Of a stretch of 33,427 nt of DNA, positions 29,645 to 33,427 are shown piece by piece. A model generated the notes under the pieces. The model did no database searches and was not told where the DNA came from. It saw nothing but the letters and a program-made list of their open reading frames with translations. Within the stretch, counting starts at the first letter, position 1. Each line of letters begins with the position of its first letter. The stretch is from Vicinamibacteraceae bacterium. Lineage in GTDB: Bacteria > Planctomycetota > Phycisphaerae > Phycisphaerales > UBA5793. A program made the translations under genes and the position numbers. Location of the stretch: positions 1 through 33,427 of the forward strand of contig WYBR01000105.1 of NCBI GenBank assembly GCA_011525805.1. The letters run 5' to 3'.

Positions 29645-31975
29645 TTACTCCGGCCGGCGGTCGAGGGTCAGGCGAAGACCCGCGGCGCGGAGGAAGTGAA
29701 CGTGCTGGTCGCCGTTGAGGCCGGGCAGAAGATCAACGACGAGCACGAGCCCGTTGTTGTTCCGCGGCTGCTGGAACCAGCCGCGCACAACGTTGAGCAG
29801 CGCCTCGTTGTGGCCGAAACTGATCGGCGTCTGCGGCGGCAGCGGCACAGCGCGGATCTTCGGATGGCTCGGCTGCCAGATGATGTGCGGCGGCAGGTCA
29901 AGCGAACCGAGCACCGTCGCGTTCCAGTTTGCCCACGGGTTGGAGGTCCACGGCCGCGTCACCTGGTGGACGCGGATGACGCCGGTGTTCCGATCGACCG
30001 TGGGATAGAGCGGATCCGACGAGGCCCGCGAGTCTTCCTTGAAGCCGACGACGAGTTGCGCCGCGGTCACGTCGTCGATCGTGAATCCGTCGGGCAGGGC
30101 GCCGGTGACGCTGAACTTCAGAAACGCGCGGTACTCCTTCGGATTGGAGCCGACGCCGGAGTGGCCCAGGGTCAGCGGTCCGCTCACCGTCGAGTTGCCT
30201 CCCGTCATGACGAGCGTGGCGGAGAGGGGCAGGTCGACGACGCGCACGTCGGGCGAAAACTCGCCTTCGTTGAAGAGGACCAGCGCTTCGCCCTGGAGGG
30301 TGTTGTAGGCGCTGGCCTGTTCGGGCGTCATCGACTGGCCGACGAGGTCGTTGATCTGGTCGGGATCGACGGCGAGGTCGTAGAACTCGTGCTCGCCGGT
30401 GAGTTCGCCGTTCTCGATGTAAGCCACAAGGACGAAGCGCCGCGTCGGATCGAAGTGCTCGATCGAGTAGCGGGAGAGGTTCGCGGGATCGAAGGGCACC
30501 GAGACGGATGATGGCCAGTGGTCCACGATCGCGTCGCGCATCGCGTAGTACGCGTTCGCCTGCTCGTGCGTCAAACCGCCGACGAGCAGGTTGTTGAACT
30601 CGTTGGGGTCGGCGCTGAGGTCGTAGAACTCGTCCTCGGACATGTCGTCAGCGAAGGCGCCGCCCGAGTTGCAGATGAGTTTGTAGCGGTCGCTCACGAG
30701 CGCAACGCGCCAGATCTGCTGGTGCTGGCCGTTGACCAGTTCAGTCGTGCCGAGGCTCAGGAGCGAATACTCGCGGCGCGGCCTCGATCCGGGGTTCTCC
30801 CAGCCGATCGAGTCGGCGAAACTCATGCTCTGCCGCGGGAAGTTGCCCAGCGGGTTGTCGCGCACGTTCGGCGGCGCGTCGATGACGTCGCAGATCGTGT
30901 CGTACCAGTCCACCGGAGCGATCTGCCGGTCGTCGACGATCGGGTTGTTGAGGTTGCGCGGGACGTTTTCGCCGAAGACGAAGCACGGCACGCGGATGCC
31001 GCCCTCGTAGAGCGTGTTCTTGGCCCGCGGGCCGAAGGCGGAGACCTGCCCGTCGGTTCCGTTGTCGCCGGCGTAGAAGACGACGGCCCGGGCGTCGGGG
31101 TTGTACAGGTCGTTCGAGTCGATCACCTCAAGTTGGCGCAACAGGCGGCGCAGCGTCGTGTCGAACGCTTCGAGGTTCTGCGCGAAGCGCGCGGGGTTCG
31201 AGTCGCCCAGGCCCGCGGTGTTGGGAGTGAGCGTGGGATCGACCGCCCACCACGCCTTGCCGCCCGAATCCGGATCGCGCCGGTGCGGCGTGATGGAGTG
31301 GTAGAACAGCGCGTAGGGCTTGCCGTTGTGCTCGGGAGAGCGATTCTGAATCGACTGGCGGGCGAACTCGGCCATGCGCACCATGTGCTCGTCGCCGACC
31401 TGGTCGGGATTGTCCTGGGCGAGGAACTCGGCCCAGTCGTAGAAAGCGTGGAATCCCTGCTGCGTGGGCAACTGGCCGCGCTCCGCGTTGTAGCCGATGT
31501 GCCACTTGTCGATCAGAACCGTGTAGTAGCCGCTGTCGCGCAGAACCTCGGCGATGGTGCGCTCCTCGGTGGCCATCGAGAGGAGGTGAACGTCGATGGG
31601 CATCACGTTGCCGTCCGGGTTGGCGTCGATGGGCAGGGGCGGAGGCGTCTGCCCGCTCGGCCAGCGTCCGATGACGCCCGGCACGCCGCACTGCAGCGCG
31701 CTGCGCCCGGTCATCATCGCCGCCCGCGTCGGCGAGCAGTTCGGGTTCATGCGGCAGTTGGTGAAGGACACACCCTGCTCGGCCAGGCGGCGGATGGTCG
31801 GCGTCGAGATGTTCGCCGAGCCGGGCCAGTGCGGGCCCTGGATCGCATCAATGCCTTGATCGTCCGTGAGGACGAAGATCAGGTTCGGGCGCGACTGCGC
31901 CAGGCACGCCGAGGCGCACACCAGCGCGCTGAGCGCAGGGGCAAGACGCCGCACGACGCTGCTTGCGGTACTCAT
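29645..31975 (-). CDS. Secreted sulfatase with C-terminal beta domain
   Basis: Sulfatases hydrolyse sulfate esters, often on algal polysaccharides. The 776-residue protein has a signal peptide (about 1-26), the metal-binding D38-D39 in TDDQG, and the nucleophile C80 in NCSPTRAAMMTGR, the CxPxR motif that is converted to formylglycine. KWHIGY and AGDNGTDG are other family landmarks. After the catalytic part there are two similar blocks starting EFYDL at about 449 and 530. The last 190 residues look like a DNRLRE-type beta domain (about 585-770). I chose ATG 31975 because AGGAG lies eight bases upstream and the signal peptide follows directly. The substrate is unknown; it is divergent from the HAF-repeat gene. 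Confidence 0.92.
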   Translation of the reverse strand: MSTASSVVRRLAPALSALVCASACLAQSRPNLIFVLTDDQGIDAIQGPHWPGSANISTPTIRRLAEQGVSFTNCRMNPNCSPTRAAMMTGRSALQCGVPGVIGRWPSGQTPPPLPIDANPDGNVMPIDVHLLSMATEERTIAEVLRDSGYYTVLIDKWHIGYNAERGQLPTQQGFHAFYDWAEFLAQDNPDQVGDEHMVRMAEFARQSIQNRSPEHNGKPYALFYHSITPHRRDPDSGGKAWWAVDPTLTPNTAGLGDSNPARFAQNLEAFDTTLRRLLRQLEVIDSNDLYNPDARAVVFYAGDNGTDGQVSAFGPRAKNTLYEGGIRVPCFVFGENVPRNLNNPIVDDRQIAPVDWYDTICDVIDAPPNVRDNPLGNFPRQSMSFADSIGWENPGSRPRREYSLLSLGTTELVNGQHQQIWRVALVSDRYKLICNSGGAFADDMSEDEFYDLSADPNEFNNLLVGGLTHEQANAYYAMRDAIVDHWPSSVSVPFDPANLSRYSIEHFDPTRRFVLVAYIENGELTGEHEFYDLAVDPDQINDLVGQSMTPEQASAYNTLQGEALVLFNEGEFSPDVRVVDLPLSATLVMTGGNSTVSGPLTLGHSGVGSNPKEYRAFLKFSVTGALPDGFTIDDVTAAQLVVGFKEDSRASSDPLYPTVDRNTGVIRVHQVTRPWTSNPWANWNATVLGSLDLPPHIIWQPSHPKIRAVPLPPQTPISFGHNEALLNVVRGWFQQPRNNNGLVLVVDLLPGLNGDQHVHFLRAAGLRLTLDRRPE

Positions 31976-32080
31976 CACGATTCTCCTTCGGGAAGCAGAG
32001 GCTCTAGATCGGCGTGGCCTGAACTCCGCGGGCCACAATGACCCGCGCTCCACGCCGCCCCCGGCAAACCAACGAACATC

Positions 32081-32108
32081 AGAATAACCGGCGTTCCGAT
32101 AAACGCAA
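32081..32108 (-). promoter_or_regulatory. Candidate sulfatase promoter
   Basis: On the minus strand TTGCGT (32103-32108) and TATTCT (32081-32086) are separated by 16 bp, each matching four of six consensus bases. The leader would be about 100 nt. The 358-bp divergent gap (31976-32333) is AT-richer than its surroundings and holds no gene I can support. Confidence 0.4.
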
Positions 32109-32255
32109 GGGGTAATCTGGGAAATCTGCACAAATATCCGATCTTCCCACGCTTTCGTGTCGCCCGCCCGATCCGGGCAACCTGAAAGCGACCTGAACGG
32201 GTGGTTTTTTCGCCTATCGGACGATCCTCCCGCGTGCATTCTCCTTCGACGGCGG

Positions 32256-32261
32256 TATATT
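32256..32261 (+). promoter_or_regulatory. Candidate -10 box TATATT of the HAF-repeat gene
   Basis: TATATT matches the -10 consensus in five of six bases, 72 bases before ATG 32334. TGCATT at 32235-32240 is a poor -35 with short spacing. Confidence 0.4.
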
Positions 32262-32333
32262 TGGGCTGCGGGTCTGTCGCCGGAACATTCGCAGCCGGTC
32301 CCCGTCCGGCAGCCGCATGAGAGGGAACGTGCC

Positions 32334-33427
32334 ATGAACCGCCAGTGCGCTCTCTGCGCCGTCCTTGCCCTCGGGATCGCAGAGCCTGCGCTGAGCCGGG
32401 TTCAGCCGGAGGGAGTGATCGGCTACGACCTGCTCGTCGTGGAGCCGCTCGACGGCCATCGCTCTTCGTCGGCTGTCGGCATCGACGCCCAAGGGCGCCT
32501 CGTCGGCCGGTCAACCCCCATCAGCGGCGGCTCGACGGCGATCGCCTGGATCAACGGGCAGCGCCTCGCGCTGGCCGTTCCGCAGGGCCATCGCAATCCG
32601 ACCGCCAACGCCATCAGCGCCAGCAACGGCGTGATCGTCGGCTACTCGATCCGCGAGCAGGATTCCTATGAGCGGGCGACGGCCTGGGTGCTGGGAGTCG
32701 GCGTCTTCCTCCTTCCCAACATTCCCGATGCGCTCAGCGGCATTGCGATGAACTCCGACGATACGCCGTGGCCGGAGACGCGCATCGTCGGGCGCTGCGC
32801 CGCATTCGGGCCCGACTACGCCACCGTCTGGGTGAACCAGGCGGCGCGCGACATCGGCGGCCCGGCCAGCGCCGCCACCGGCGCGAACAAGGCGGGCGAC
32901 GTGATCGGAACCTGGCGCAATGCGCAGGGAGCGGTCCGGCCCGTCATGTGGCGCGGCTCCGAGCGCATCGACCTCGGCGGAGAACCGACCAACGCCTCGG
33001 GCAGCGCCTACGGCATCAACAACTCCGGCGAGGTCGTCGGCCACCTCGGCGGTTTCGGCCCCTTCCTCTGGCGCAACGGCGAACGCTTCGCCCTCGAAGC
33101 GCCCAGCGCCTGCTGGACCCTTCCCCACGGCCTGAATGACGCCGGCCTGATCGTCGGTGAATACAGCACCGATCCCCAGTGCCGCGCCGGCTACGAGCAC
33201 GCGCTGCTCTGGGTGCCTGACGGCCAGACACACCGGGCCGTCGACCTCAACGACCACATTCCCCGCTTCACCGGCCTCGAACTGGCGCAGGCCTGGGACG
33301 TCAACGAAGCCGGGCAGATCGCGGCCGTGGCGAAACTGACGGACGGCAACCGCCGCGGTGTGCTGCTCAATCCATATCACTTCGAGATGTCGCCGCCTGT
33401 GCCGGGGACCGCGGGAGTGCGCAACAC
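32334..33427 (+). CDS. Exported HAF-repeat protein (3' partial)
   Basis: The visible 364 residues start with a short hydrophobic segment (about 5-20) that may be a signal peptide. They then contain repeated units with the pattern A-x-GIN-x-x-G-x-VVG followed by a strand and W-R/N-G, for instance AYGINNSGEVVGH and PHGLNDAGLIVGE, with each unit ending in an FLWR or ALLW strand. This is the HAF extracellular repeat pattern, thought to form a propeller; its role is unknown. AGAGG lies about nine bases before the ATG. The last visible residues, PPVPGTAGVRN, look like the start of another domain, which runs off the window. Confidence 0.8.
   Translation, partial: MNRQCALCAVLALGIAEPALSRVQPEGVIGYDLLVVEPLDGHRSSSAVGIDAQGRLVGRSTPISGGSTAIAWINGQRLALAVPQGHRNPTANAISASNGVIVGYSIREQDSYERATAWVLGVGVFLLPNIPDALSGIAMNSDDTPWPETRIVGRCAAFGPDYATVWVNQAARDIGGPASAATGANKAGDVIGTWRNAQGAVRPVMWRGSERIDLGGEPTNASGSAYGINNSGEVVGHLGGFGPFLWRNGERFALEAPSACWTLPHGLNDAGLIVGEYSTDPQCRAGYEHALLWVPDGQTHRAVDLNDHIPRFTGLELAQAWDVNEAGQIAAVAKLTDGNRRGVLLNPYHFEMSPPVPGTAGVRN

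Noticed and set aside
32317-32337. Six-codon upstream frame ending ATGA at the HAF gene start
   Set aside because: Too short to support without expression data; the overlap could easily be chance.
1-33427. CRISPR arrays, tRNA or rRNA genes, insertion sequences
   Set aside because: No regular repeat-spacer array, cloverleaf, rRNA-like stretch or transposase motif was seen on either strand.

Overview
This is a GC-rich chromosomal window with closely packed genes. It most likely comes from a member of the Planctomycetota, probably class Phycisphaerae. The reasons are indirect: a four-cysteine zinc ribbon of the type common in that group (22473-24032), a secreted sulfatase, a haloperoxidase-like protein and a HAF-repeat protein, several ExbB/ExbD cassettes, and palindromic repeats inserted inside reading frames. 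No rRNA, tRNA, insertion sequence or CRISPR array was seen, so this placement is inference.

Layout: 1-1884 holds the tail of one gene, then uppP (lipid carrier recycling) and pyrH (UMP kinase), both on the minus strand. 2194-12409 is an eight-gene plus-strand operon with overlapping gene ends: a membrane-anchored VWA protein, a helical-repeat protein, ExbB, two ExbD proteins, a large exported helical-repeat protein, a membrane protein with a degenerate J-like N-terminus, and an exported protein with a DnaJ-type four-CxxC zinc region. 12466-17012 holds an AstD-like aldehyde dehydrogenase, an exported vanadium-haloperoxidase-like protein (minus) and an agmatinase/arginase-family enzyme. 17033-27209 is mostly housekeeping: leuS and folC (minus), a LOG-family nucleosidase, a zinc-ribbon/propeller membrane protein, galK (minus) and mutL. 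27334-29282 is a second ExbB-ExbD-ExbD cassette. The window ends with a secreted sulfatase (minus) and the start of a HAF-repeat protein (plus).

The most interesting system is the 2194-12409 operon. Its first protein has one N-terminal membrane helix carrying the Ser-x3-His pattern (S44, H48, local SVILH) that TonB and TolA use to couple to ExbB/TolQ, but its periplasmic part is a VWA domain with an intact metal site. Together with the adjacent ExbB and ExbD pair this suggests a proton-motive-force-driven envelope machine in which a VWA domain takes the place of TonB/TolA. The three large downstream proteins, all predicted to be exported or membrane-anchored, would be its partners. This role is inferred from sequence features and gene order only.

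Other patterns are palindromic or GGGC(N5)GCCC repeats sitting in frame in uppP, astD and leuS, a 7-bp tandem repeat (AGGCACT) at two intergenic sites, and several -10-like hexamers only 5-9 nt before start codons, which suggests leaderless transcripts.
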